From: Enteroscipio rubneri
GTDB lineage: Bacteria > Actinomycetota > Coriobacteriia > Coriobacteriales > Eggerthellaceae
DNA length: 64,000 nucleotides
Reading direction: 5' to 3'
Assembly (NCBI RefSeq): GCF_002899715.1
Contig: NZ_PPEK01000004.1
Coordinates: 1-64,000 of the forward strand
The notes beneath the pieces were generated by a model that was not told the origin of the DNA, made no database searches, and saw only the letters and a list, made by a program, of their open reading frames with translations. The position numbers were made by a program, and so were the translations under genes. Below are positions 8,373-15,622 of the stretch, one piece after another (the stretch's first letter is position 1; each line of letters starts with the position of its first letter).

Positions 8373-8767
8373 GCGCGTTCGTCCTCCTGTCGTACGCCCC
8401 TGTCTCGGCTCGCCGCGATGCGAGCAGGTTGCGATGACAGCATAGCAGACCGCCCGCCGTGCGCTGGCATCCGGCACAGAACGAGCGCGAGCGCTCATCC
8501 GCCCGCATGGGCGCGCAGGTGCGAAAAGACGCGTGCGGAAGCAGGCTCAGCGCGGCCGAGGTCCGGCCCGCATGGGCGCACGGGCGCGCAATGGGGTGCG
8601 GCGTGCGGTCCGGCGCCGGATTTTATTTGTGTGACCAGGAGGTTTAAAAAAGAAGTTGAATAAGAACGGCCCCCCGTCGATCAATGAGCATGAGCGATAG
8701 AATCTGACAGCGAGAGTCGCTCGAGGGGCGGCGGTCATCGAGCATTCTTCTTCGAAGGGGACCTGTT
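8373..8767. other. 395-bp divergent control region, activase operon / LysR
   Basis: No gene is seen. The left two thirds are GC-rich and hold a 14-bp direct repeat (GCCCGCATGGGCGC) at 8501-8514 and 8566-8579, each with a small internal dyad (GCCC-GCAT-GGGC). The right third is more AT-rich, includes TTTAAAAAAG near 8643, and should hold the LysR promoter. The arrangement is typical of a LysR regulator controlling the divergent operon, and the repeats are candidate operators. Confidence 0.45.
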
Positions 8768-9703
8768 TTGAACATAAAACAAGTGAAGTACTTCGTCGGG
8801 GCGGTCGACAAGGGAAGCCTGTCGGCTGCGGCCAAAGACCTGTACGTGACGGTGCAGGCTATCTCGAAGGCCATCGCCAATCTTGAGACCGAGCTTGGGG
8901 GCGATCTGCTGGAGCGTGGCTGCCGCGGCGTGAAGCCCACGGAGTACGGCATGGCGTTCTACCAGAGGGCTCTCGATGCGATCACGTGTTTCGACGAACT
9001 CGAGGTGTTCTCGCAGACGTATCGGAGCCGCGAGGCGGGCGAAAGCCTGTGCCTCGGTTTGAACACGCCTCCGTTTAACGGCAACGAGCAGTTGCGCGAG
9101 AGCGTTGCGCAGCTCGTCGAAAGCCAGATGGGATGCAGAACATCGATGGAGCTCGCCATGGGCGAGCGCGGCTTCGCGAATCTGCGCGGCGGAGCCCTCG
9201 ACGCCCTCATTACCCTGGGTTCCTACCGGCATCCGGATGTGCGATGCGAGACCGTTGGGATGTTGGCGCCTGCGGCGATGATGAGGAAAAGCCATCCGCT
9301 CGCCAAGCAGCATACCGTCTCTCTCGCCGACCTCGAACCCTATATCGTGGCGGACCCCACATGGTTCAGCGATTCCAATCGCACGATCGCTTCCCTGTAT
9401 CGCGAGCGCTCGCCCAGATTGGCATTCGCCTCCGTGGATCTTGAGAACATAACCGACCATATGTTCAACCGCGATGGCATCATCCTCACGACGGGCATCG
9501 AGGTCATGGCCAAAATGCATCTCGACACAGCGATCATTCCCCTTGCGCCTGACGATACGATGCTGGTACCGGTATGTCTCGTCAGCATGGAGAAGCGAAT
9601 CTCTCCCATGCTGACGAGACTCTACCAGGTTCTTCTCGGAGCCTTCCTGGTCATCAGCCGCGGTAAAGGGCCGATGCAGGCAGGTGGCGGGTGCGATGCC
9701 TGA
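8768..9703 (+). CDS. LysR-family transcriptional regulator
   Basis: A 311-residue LysR-type regulator. The N-terminal winged helix-turn-helix (MNIKQVKYFVGAVDKGSLSA through LERGCRGVKPTEYG) is clear and is followed by a periplasmic-binding-fold effector domain. The start is TTG at 8768, fixed by an AAGGGG Shine-Dalgarno and by the conserved first helix; no ATG fits. It is transcribed away from the COG3580/COG3581/activase operon, so by the usual LysR logic it probably responds to a substrate or product of that operon. The ligand is unknown. Confidence 0.9.
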   Translation: MNIKQVKYFVGAVDKGSLSAAAKDLYVTVQAISKAIANLETELGGDLLERGCRGVKPTEYGMAFYQRALDAITCFDELEVFSQTYRSREAGESLCLGLNTPPFNGNEQLRESVAQLVESQMGCRTSMELAMGERGFANLRGGALDALITLGSYRHPDVRCETVGMLAPAAMMRKSHPLAKQHTVSLADLEPYIVADPTWFSDSNRTIASLYRERSPRLAFASVDLENITDHMFNRDGIILTTGIEVMAKMHLDTAIIPLAPDDTMLVPVCLVSMEKRISPMLTRLYQVLLGAFLVISRGKGPMQAGGGCDA

Positions 9704-9724
9704 GCCGGGTTGGGCGTAGAGGCC

Positions 9725-10447
9725 CTACGCGGCGGACACGGCCTTGCTCTTCTTCTTGAACGCCGCCCAGATGCCCGCGGCGCAGGTGGCGCCCACAAGC
9801 GGGCACACGATGAACACCCATACCTGCGAAAGCGCAGTCATGTCGCCGTTCAATGCCATCAAGAGCGCAGGTCCGAAGCTGCGCGCCGGGTTCACAGACG
9901 TCCCCGTCAGCGGGATGCCCATGATGTGCACGAACGTGAGGGTGAGGCCGATGATGATGCCCGCGAAGGGCGCCGTGCGCTCGTCGGCCGTCGAGCCCAG
10001 CACGGATAGCACGAATATGCAGGTGAGAATAATCTCAACGATCACCGCGCCCACCACGGTGATGCCCACGGCCGATGCGGCTTCGTAGCCGTCGCAGCCA
10101 AGGCCGGTGACCAGCACGCCGCCTAGATCGCACATGCTTATGATGAGCGCCAGCACCGCAGCTGCAACGATGCCGCCGATGAACTGGGCTATCCAATAGC
10201 CGATGAGGTCTCGAGCGCTCAGGCGCTTGTCGAGGAACAGCCCCAGCGACACGGCCGGATTGATGTGGCAGCCCGAAACGTTGCCGATGACGAATGCCAT
10301 GGCGATAATGGACAAACCGAACGCCATCGCGATGCCCAGCGTGCCCAGCACGGCTCCGGCGATGGCTGCGCTGCCGCAACCGAACAGCGTCAGCACGAAC
10401 GTGCCAAGGCACTCGGCCGCATACTTCTTCATAGATGGTGCTTCCAT
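9725..10447 (-). CDS. aqpZ: Aquaporin, AqpZ-type
   Basis: A 240-residue major intrinsic protein with six membrane helices and both half-helices: HINPAVSLG (NPA at 63-65) and TSVNPARSFG. Residues matching the water-selective filter of AqpZ are present (F43 in AFGL, His in TFVHIMG, Thr and Arg next to the second NPA), so it looks like a water channel rather than a glycerol facilitator. The ATG at 10447 has an AGGAGG Shine-Dalgarno; an upstream in-frame start is less well supported. It lies 106 bp downstream of the small zinc-ribbon gene on the same strand, and the two are probably co-transcribed. Confidence 0.92.
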   Translation of the reverse strand: MEAPSMKKYAAECLGTFVLTLFGCGSAAIAGAVLGTLGIAMAFGLSIIAMAFVIGNVSGCHINPAVSLGLFLDKRLSARDLIGYWIAQFIGGIVAAAVLALIISMCDLGGVLVTGLGCDGYEAASAVGITVVGAVIVEIILTCIFVLSVLGSTADERTAPFAGIIIGLTLTFVHIMGIPLTGTSVNPARSFGPALLMALNGDMTALSQVWVFIVCPLVGATCAAGIWAAFKKKSKAVSAA

Positions 10448-10553
10448 GGTCGTTCCTCCTCGTCGAACGAGCCGCACCGCCCTTCCCCAGGCGCGCGGCT
10501 CGTTGCTCTCGTGTGTTCTTCGAAAGCGCTCCGTCGGCGAAGCGCCGGGCGCG

Positions 10554-10703
10554 CTACTTCGCGGCGCCGATGCGGCAGATCGTGCTGCCGCACACCGGGC
10601 AGGTGCCTTTCGTGATAGGTTTGCCGTTCTTCGTAGTGCCCTGCACGGGGTTCTGCATGTGCTGCTTTTCCTTGCACTTCATGCAGTAAGCTTCGATTGT
10701 CAT
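10554..10703 (-). CDS. DUF5679-like small zinc-ribbon protein
   Basis: A 49-residue protein with two CxxC pairs (C7/C10 and C35/C38) separated by a basic linker, and the TKGTCPVCG motif. It matches my recollection of DUF5679, a tiny actinobacterial zinc ribbon that resembles the C-terminal zinc ribbons of some topoisomerases; its role is unknown. The ATG at 10703 has an AAGGAAG Shine-Dalgarno; a longer upstream start would add an unrelated segment. A good promoter lies about 100 bp upstream and the aquaporin gene follows. Confidence 0.85.
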   Translation of the reverse strand: MTIEAYCMKCKEKQHMQNPVQGTTKNGKPITKGTCPVCGSTICRIGAAK

Positions 10704-10802
10704 CGCGAGTCTTCCTTTCTTGTCTGGGCGCGCAGGAACCCGGCTGCGCGCGACAGCGCCTGTGCAGTTGCGTTCGGGTGTCTGGGCGGTTGGGACACAC
10801 CC

Positions 10803-10831
10803 ATACTCTGCTTGGAAAAACCCCATGTCAA
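10803..10831 (-). promoter_or_regulatory. Promoter of zinc-ribbon/aquaporin unit
   Basis: On the minus strand, TTGACA (10831-10826) and GAGTAT (10808-10803) are separated by 17 bp. The -35 is perfect and the -10 is moderate. It predicts a 5' leader of roughly 95 nt before the start at 10703. Confidence 0.6.
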
Positions 10832-10851
10832 TAATGTAAAATAAAGTTGAA

Positions 10852-10872
10852 GGGGGTCGACATGCGACCCCC
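10852..10872 (-). terminator. Terminator after first RclA-like gene
   Basis: Perfect 8-bp stem GGGGGTCG/CGACCCCC with a 5-nt loop, just past the stop of the RclA-like gene on the minus strand. It is followed on that strand by the T-rich run TTCAACTTTATTTTA. Confidence 0.75.
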
Positions 10873-10895
10873 GCTGTGCGCTTGCGTGCACGTGG

Positions 10896-12272
10896 TCAGT
10901 TTTGCACGGGACTGCCGGAGAACAGGTTGTTGAACGCTTCGGTCATGGAAGGATGCGAGAAGATGGCCGTGCGCAGCACGGAGGCGGGAATGCGCGCGTC
11001 CATGACGATCTTGACGAGGTTGACCAGCTCTTGGGCGTCCTCGCAGAACAGGTCCATGCCCAGCACGAGATCTGAGTTCGCGTCCACCACGGCTTTCATG
11101 AGGCCTGTCTCGTCCTGGAGGATGGATGCTTGCGATATGCTCGTGGCTGGCAAGGTGAACACGCGCGTCGTGAAACCTGCAGCGCGCGCCTCCTCGGCAG
11201 TGACGCCGATGCGCGCGAACGGGGGATGCACGAACGTGCAGTGCGGTATGGATCCGCGGTTTTCGGTTGTGCGCTCGCCATCGCCGAGCACGTCGGATGC
11301 CACAATGCGAAAGTCGTCGTACGCGAGGTAGGTGAACTGCGCGCCGCCTGTCACGTCGCCCATGGCCCATACGTTCGCAGCGCTCGTGCGCAGGTGCTCG
11401 TCAACTGCAACGCCGCCATGCTCGTCCAGGCGAATACCCGCCGCCTTAAGATCGAGGCCGTCCGTGTTGGGCACGCGCCCGATGGCTGCCAGCACGGCAT
11501 GGGCGGGAAGCCGCTTCTCTTCGCCCTGCACCTTCGCGATGACCAGCACCTGATCGTGCTCGTCGTCGATGCGCTGGACGTCGGCGTTGCAGAGTATCTT
11601 GATGCCGCGCGCCTCAAGGCTGCGCTGGACGGCCTGCGCCGTTTCGGCATCTTCTCCCTCGAGAATGGCCTCCCCGCGCTGGAGAACCGTGACCTGCGCT
11701 CCGAAGTCGGTGTACATCGAAGCGAATTCCAAGCCCACATAGCCGCCGCCGATGACGATGAGCTGACGAGGGAGCACGCGCACGTCGATGAGCTCGTCGC
11801 TTGTGTACACGCGCGGGCTGTTGATGCCAGGGATATCGGGCTTTCGAGGCAACGAGCCCGAGTCGATGAACATGCGGTCCGCTTCGAGCTCGAACGCGTC
11901 TTCCTGCGCGGCCACCCGCAGGCGGTTCTGGTCGACGAACGAGGCCGTTCCGTTGACGACCCGCACGTTTTCCCGGTCGGCGAGGGAGTGGTAGTTGCGC
12001 TCGCGGGCCGCGGTGCGGATACGGTTCATATCGTCGATGGCGGCTGCGTAGCGCTCCTCCTGGTGGCTGACGAGCTCGCTGGTCTCTGCCGATACGCGCG
12101 CTGCATGCACGAGCGCTTTTGTGGGGATGCAGGCGACGTTCACGCATGCTCCTCCGTACATCGTGTCCGATTGCTCCACGACGGCAACCGTGTGCCCCGC
12201 GTCTGAAAGCGCGGCGCCCAGTGCGCGGCCCGCCGTGCCGAATCCGATGATGGCTGCATCGAAGTGTTCCAT
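10896..12272 (-). CDS. RclA-like FAD/NAD(P) disulfide oxidoreductase, paralogue 1
   Basis: A 458-residue class I pyridine-nucleotide-disulfide oxidoreductase. The N-terminal FAD dinucleotide fold (IIGFGTAGRA) is followed by the redox-active pair in GGACVNVACIPTK (C43, C48), the NAD(P) fold in IGGGYVGLEFASM, the FAD motif VWAMGDVTGG and a C-terminal dimer domain with IFSHPSMTEAFN. The family includes mercuric reductase, lipoamide dehydrogenase and RclA, the reactive-chlorine-resistance flavoprotein. The FGxAG start and overall layout favour RclA, which reduces Cu(II) and protects against oxidants. The paralogue at 13290-14693 shares the architecture, and both have the leader GACGGAAAGGATC. Confidence 0.87.
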   Translation of the reverse strand: MEHFDAAIIGFGTAGRALGAALSDAGHTVAVVEQSDTMYGGACVNVACIPTKALVHAARVSAETSELVSHQEERYAAAIDDMNRIRTAARERNYHSLADRENVRVVNGTASFVDQNRLRVAAQEDAFELEADRMFIDSGSLPRKPDIPGINSPRVYTSDELIDVRVLPRQLIVIGGGYVGLEFASMYTDFGAQVTVLQRGEAILEGEDAETAQAVQRSLEARGIKILCNADVQRIDDEHDQVLVIAKVQGEEKRLPAHAVLAAIGRVPNTDGLDLKAAGIRLDEHGGVAVDEHLRTSAANVWAMGDVTGGAQFTYLAYDDFRIVASDVLGDGERTTENRGSIPHCTFVHPPFARIGVTAEEARAAGFTTRVFTLPATSISQASILQDETGLMKAVVDANSDLVLGMDLFCEDAQELVNLVKIVMDARIPASVLRTAIFSHPSMTEAFNNLFSGSPVQN

Positions 12273-12785
12273 GGAAGATCCTTTCCGTCAGAGCGCCGCT
12301 TTGCGGCTTCGCGCATGCTCTGTGCTGCACGTACGCCAAGCGCGCCCTCCGCGCCGGCTCAGGTTCTGTATGGTAGGCCAGCTGCACGCCCTCGTCGGCA
12401 GTGGTTCGAGTCCGCGCAGAAGCGGTTGCGCAGTCGTCAGCGAAGCGTTTCGCGCACCCCGCCTCGCCGACGCGTGGCATGCGGCGCCGGGTTCGACTCT
12501 CGCGGGTTCCATGCGCACGCATGGGCCTTCGCGCTCGCGGATCCCCGCGCCGCAGTAGGGGGAGGCGGGCCTCCGCGGGCGCAGAGGGAGGCGGGCGCCG
12601 GCTGCAGGGGAGGCAGGTGCCTGCGGGCGCAGAGGGCGCCGGCCGCCGGCCGCGGCCGTCTCATGTTGTTCGCTTAATCGCGCCGAAGCTGTTGGCGTGT
12701 TGTGTATAGCTGATCTGGAAAGAAAGCTTTATACTGGAGGTGCACGCATGGCGGCACGCGCCGTCTGACCGAAGGGAGACCGCAC
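12273..12785. other. 513-bp intergenic region upstream of both rclA-like gene 1 and usp
   Basis: Divergent spacer between the first RclA-like gene and the stress-protein gene. Reading frames here look like GC-rich noise and no product is recognised. The centre carries a pair of GC-rich repeats (separate entry). On the plus strand, TATACT at 12730-12735 is a likely -10 element for the stress-protein gene. Confidence 0.5.
12559..12636. repeat. Two 30-bp imperfect GC-rich repeats with different internal palindromes
   Basis: Copies at 12559-12588 and 12607-12636 match at 25 of 30 positions, with an identical 14-bp right end (GCGGGCGCAGAGGG). Each contains a perfect dyad, but the dyads differ: GGAGGC/GCCTCC in copy 1 and AGGCA/TGCCT in copy 2. 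A cluster of GCC/GGC palindromes follows. Confidence 0.6.
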
Positions 12786-13217
12786 ATGGCCATGGACAAA
12801 CTGCTCGTCGCCTACGACGAATCCGAGGGCGGCGATCGAGCGCTTGCGATCGCGGCCGACCTGGCTCGCGTCAATCCTCATGCGCATGTCGACATCGTCT
12901 ACGTCATCCCCATTCCGCTGCTTGATGAGGCGCAGATGGCGAACTTCAAGGAAATTCTCGACATGATGATCGAGGATGGCGAGGATATGGTTGCCCAGGC
13001 GCAGGAGAAGATGGGGGAGGACCTGCACGGAAGGGTGGATTCGCTGCTGCTCACGGGAGCGAACCCGGCAACGGAGATCGTGAAACTGGTCGATCAGCGT
13101 TCCTACGACCTTCTTATCGTTGGCAACAGGGGCTTGAGCGGCCTCAAAGAGTATATGGGAAGCGTCAGTCATAAAGTGCTGCACGCCTCGAAGATACCGG
13201 TGCTCATTGCGAAGTAG
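12786..13217 (+). CDS. Universal stress protein (UspA family)
   Basis: A 143-residue single-domain universal stress protein with a Rossmann-like fold. The N-terminus MDKLLVAYDESEGGDRAL is typical, and the C-terminal nucleotide-binding loop GNRGLSGLKEYMGSVSHKVL is close to the ATP-binding motif G-x2-G-x9-G-S/T, one residue shorter than consensus. Such proteins bind ATP and accumulate under stress or growth arrest. It is divergent from one RclA-like gene and convergent with the other, which suggests a shared oxidative or envelope stress theme (inference). Confidence 0.92.
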   Translation: MAMDKLLVAYDESEGGDRALAIAADLARVNPHAHVDIVYVIPIPLLDEAQMANFKEILDMMIEDGEDMVAQAQEKMGEDLHGRVDSLLLTGANPATEIVKLVDQRSYDLLIVGNRGLSGLKEYMGSVSHKVLHASKIPVLIAK

Positions 13218-13238
13218 GAGCTCGAACGAAGATAGAAC

Positions 13239-13274
13239 GCAGCGCGGCCCCGGCATATGCCAGGGCCGCGCTGC
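13239..13274. terminator. Bidirectional terminator between usp and rclA-like gene 2
   Basis: A 12-bp perfect stem (GCAGCGCGGCCC at 13239-13250, its complement at 13263-13274) with a second small dyad GGCATATGCC inside the loop. It lies between two convergent genes. There is no T-run on either side, so it may depend on stem strength or Rho. Confidence 0.7.
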
Positions 13275-13289
13275 ATGCCGGGATGCTGC

Positions 13290-14693
13290 CTAGCCGACTG
13301 CCGCGAACAAGTCGTTGAATGCCTCGCTCATTGTCGGATGGGTGTAGATGGCGTCGCGCAGGCGCTGGTAGGGGAGGTCGGCATCGATGGCGAGCTTCGC
13401 CAGGTTGATCATCTCGTGCGATTCTTCGCAGAACAGATGCACGCCCAGCACCAGATTGGTCTCGGCATCGATGACGGCTTTCAGCAGGCCAACCGGCTTG
13501 CCCAGAACCTGGGCCTTCGGAATGGCCGCCGCTGGGAGTAGGGCCGTCTGCACCGCATAGCCTGCGCTGCGGGCTTCCTGCTCCGTCATTCCTACGCGGG
13601 AGAACGGTGGATCGAGGAACACGCTGTACGGTACGGCACCGCGGTTCTCGGTGGTGCGCTCGCCCGACCCCAGTATATCGTCCAGCACGATGCGGCTGTC
13701 GTCGAGCGAGATGTAGGTGAATTGCAGTCCGCCCGCCACATCGCCCATCGCGGAGACCCCTTCGACGTTCGTGCGCAGCCGCTCATCGGTGCGCACGGCC
13801 CCGCGGTCAGTGAGCTCGATGCCGGCCGCTTCAACATCGAGGCCTTCGACGTTGGGGCGGCGCCCGGTGGCGACGAGAACCGCGTCGGCGGCCAACTGCT
13901 CGCGTTCGCCTTTGGTCGCGATAACGACGGTTGCCTCGCCAGCGCCCTCGTCGATCCGCTCGATGGCGGCTGCGCGCACGACGCGCACGCCTCGGTCCTC
14001 CAAGCTGGCAAGCACCGCTGCGGCAATGTCGCCATCCTCGCGCGGGAGGAACGTTTCCTCGTTCTGCACCACGCTCACCGTCGATCCGAAGTTGGCGAAC
14101 ATCGAGGCGAACTCAAGACCGATGTAGCCGCCGCCAATGATGACGAGGCGCTTCGGCAGCTCGCGCACGTTCAGCAGCGTGTCGCTGGTATGTACGCGCG
14201 GCCCATCGACGCCAGGGATGGGGGGAACGAATGCGCGCGCTCCCGTATTGACGAACACGCGGTTCGCCTCTATGAGGAGCGGTTCATTCGAGCCGTTCGC
14301 GCAATCATCGTCGGCGGAGGACGCGGTGGGGTGCACGGCCAGAAGCGTTGCGCTCACGAAAGCCGCCCGGCCGTCGATGAGGTCCACCTGTGGATCGTCG
14401 GCCAGCTTACGTCGGTTCTTTTCGCGCAGCATGCCTGTCACGCGGTTCTTCTCGTCGATGGCCGCCGCGTAGCGCTCTGCCCGCTCGTCGAACGAGCCGC
14501 CGCGCGCCTGCGAGAGGGCGGCGGCGTGCACGAGCGTTTTCGTGGGGATGCAGGCGACGTTGATGCAGGTGCCGCCGTAGCGTTCTGGCGACTGTTCGAC
14601 GAGGGCAACACGCTGCCCGCTCTTCGCAAGCGCTGCCGCCAGGGTTTTCCCGCCTTTTCCAAAGCCGATGATGGCCGCGTCGTATCGATCCAT
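13290..14693 (-). CDS. rclA: RclA-like FAD/NAD(P) disulfide oxidoreductase, paralogue 2
   Basis: A 467-residue flavoprotein that tracks my memory of E. coli RclA along its length: IIGFGKGGKTLA, GGTCINVACIPTKTLVHAA (C43, C48), IIGGGYIGLEFASMFANFGS, FLPREDGDIA, LQFTYISLDDSRIV and YTHPTMSEAFNDLF. RclA reduces Cu(II) and helps cells survive hypochlorous acid. The start at 14693 is chosen for its GGAAAGGATC Shine-Dalgarno and the conserved first residues; the frame is open upstream but that stretch is not RclA-like. A rhodanese lipoprotein gene lies 158 bp upstream on the same strand, so the two may share a transcript. Confidence 0.9.
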   Translation of the reverse strand: MDRYDAAIIGFGKGGKTLAAALAKSGQRVALVEQSPERYGGTCINVACIPTKTLVHAAALSQARGGSFDERAERYAAAIDEKNRVTGMLREKNRRKLADDPQVDLIDGRAAFVSATLLAVHPTASSADDDCANGSNEPLLIEANRVFVNTGARAFVPPIPGVDGPRVHTSDTLLNVRELPKRLVIIGGGYIGLEFASMFANFGSTVSVVQNEETFLPREDGDIAAAVLASLEDRGVRVVRAAAIERIDEGAGEATVVIATKGEREQLAADAVLVATGRRPNVEGLDVEAAGIELTDRGAVRTDERLRTNVEGVSAMGDVAGGLQFTYISLDDSRIVLDDILGSGERTTENRGAVPYSVFLDPPFSRVGMTEQEARSAGYAVQTALLPAAAIPKAQVLGKPVGLLKAVIDAETNLVLGVHLFCEESHEMINLAKLAIDADLPYQRLRDAIYTHPTMSEAFNDLFAAVG

Positions 14694-14851
14694 GATGATC
14701 CTTTCCGTCTGTGCTGCTGATGGCGCGAAGCCGGATGCTCGCTCGCTCGATGTCCTGCGCTCGTATTCGAGGCGATGCCGGGCTCGTTCTGCTGGTCGCC
14801 GGCAACAACGTCGCCGGACTCGTCCAGGCGTTCGCCGGTAACGTCGCAAGG

Positions 14852-15373
14852 CTAGTTCGGTTGGTCTCCGGTAACGACGTCGCCGGTCCAGTCGACGATG
14901 CCGCCCATATCGTTGACGTGCTCATAGCCGAGATCGACCAGCTTGTCCGATGCTTGCTTGCTGCGCACGCCGGTGCGGCAGTACACGATAAGCTCCGCGC
15001 CGGGGTCGGCGAGTTCAGCTGGCTGCTCGGTCCCGATGCGATCAAGCGGTATATTGATGGCTCCTGGGATATGACCCTCGGTGTATTCCTGCGGTGTGCG
15101 GACATCCACGATGGTAACGTCGCCGCCGGCCATCATATCCTGTGCCTCGCCTGCCGTGATTGCTCGGTAAGCTCCTGCCGTGCCGTTGGACGTCGCAGCC
15201 TGCGAGGCGGCGCTTCCGGCTCCCGTTTCTTCCATCGTCGTCTCCTTGGAATCTGCCGGCGCGTTCGAGCAGGCAGATAGCGCGAGTGCTCCCGTCAGCG
15301 CGAGCGCCGCTATCGCTGCGCACGTAAAAACCGTCATACCTGTTCGGGTCTCGCTTTTCATGCGCCTGTCCAT
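14852..15373 (-). CDS. Rhodanese-domain lipoprotein
   Basis: A 173-residue exported protein. A basic N-terminus and hydrophobic stretch end in the lipobox LSAC (C35), so it should be lipid-anchored outside the membrane. A single rhodanese domain follows, with the active-site loop YCRTGVRS supplying the persulfide-forming cysteine. Rhodaneses move sulfane sulfur or act in redox defence; here the RclA-like gene downstream suggests the latter (inference). The start has GGAGG only 4 bp away, and a second in-frame ATG lies 12 bp downstream. Oddly, after the TAG stop the same frame stays open for more than 50 codons and repeats the C-terminal motif. Confidence 0.88.
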   Translation of the reverse strand: MDRRMKSETRTGMTVFTCAAIAALALTGALALSACSNAPADSKETTMEETGAGSAASQAATSNGTAGAYRAITAGEAQDMMAGGDVTIVDVRTPQEYTEGHIPGAINIPLDRIGTEQPAELADPGAELIVYCRTGVRSKQASDKLVDLGYEHVNDMGGIVDWTGDVVTGDQPN

Positions 15374-15436
15374 TGCGCCTCCTTATCGTTGCCCGTGCCG
15401 ATCGCTCAATGTACTAGCTTTGTGTACATTTCATAA

Positions 15437-15457
15437 CTGTAACTATATAGAGTACAG
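15437..15457. promoter_or_regulatory. Candidate operator in the rhodanese/MFS divergent region
   Basis: Inverted repeat CTGTA-N11-TACAG in the AT-rich part of the divergent spacer (15374-15622). Two more GTAC words occur just left of it, and it overlaps TATATAG, a possible -10. A local regulator is likely but cannot be named. Confidence 0.4.
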
Positions 15458-15622
15458 ATTGAAAAGTCAAGCGAAAGCATGCGGGTTCTTGTGTTCGAGT
15501 TTCGCACGTGTCCTTCCGTCCTCAAAACCGCCACGGTGCGTTTTCCGGCGGGCTGCGCTCCATCATCTTCTTCGCCGCTTCATCGATACTTGCTACAGGT
15601 ATGCGACGGCGAAGGAGCAGGT

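Noticed and set aside
12400-12500. T-loop-like words (GGTTCGAGTCC and GGGTTCGACTC) suggesting tRNA genes
   Set aside because: The flanking bases do not form a 5-bp T-stem, and no acceptor, D-arm or anticodon arm can be built around them.
12264-12677. Possible small gene between rclA-like gene 1 and usp
   Set aside because: Composition is Arg/Ala/Gly-rich noise crossing repeats; no start signal and no family.
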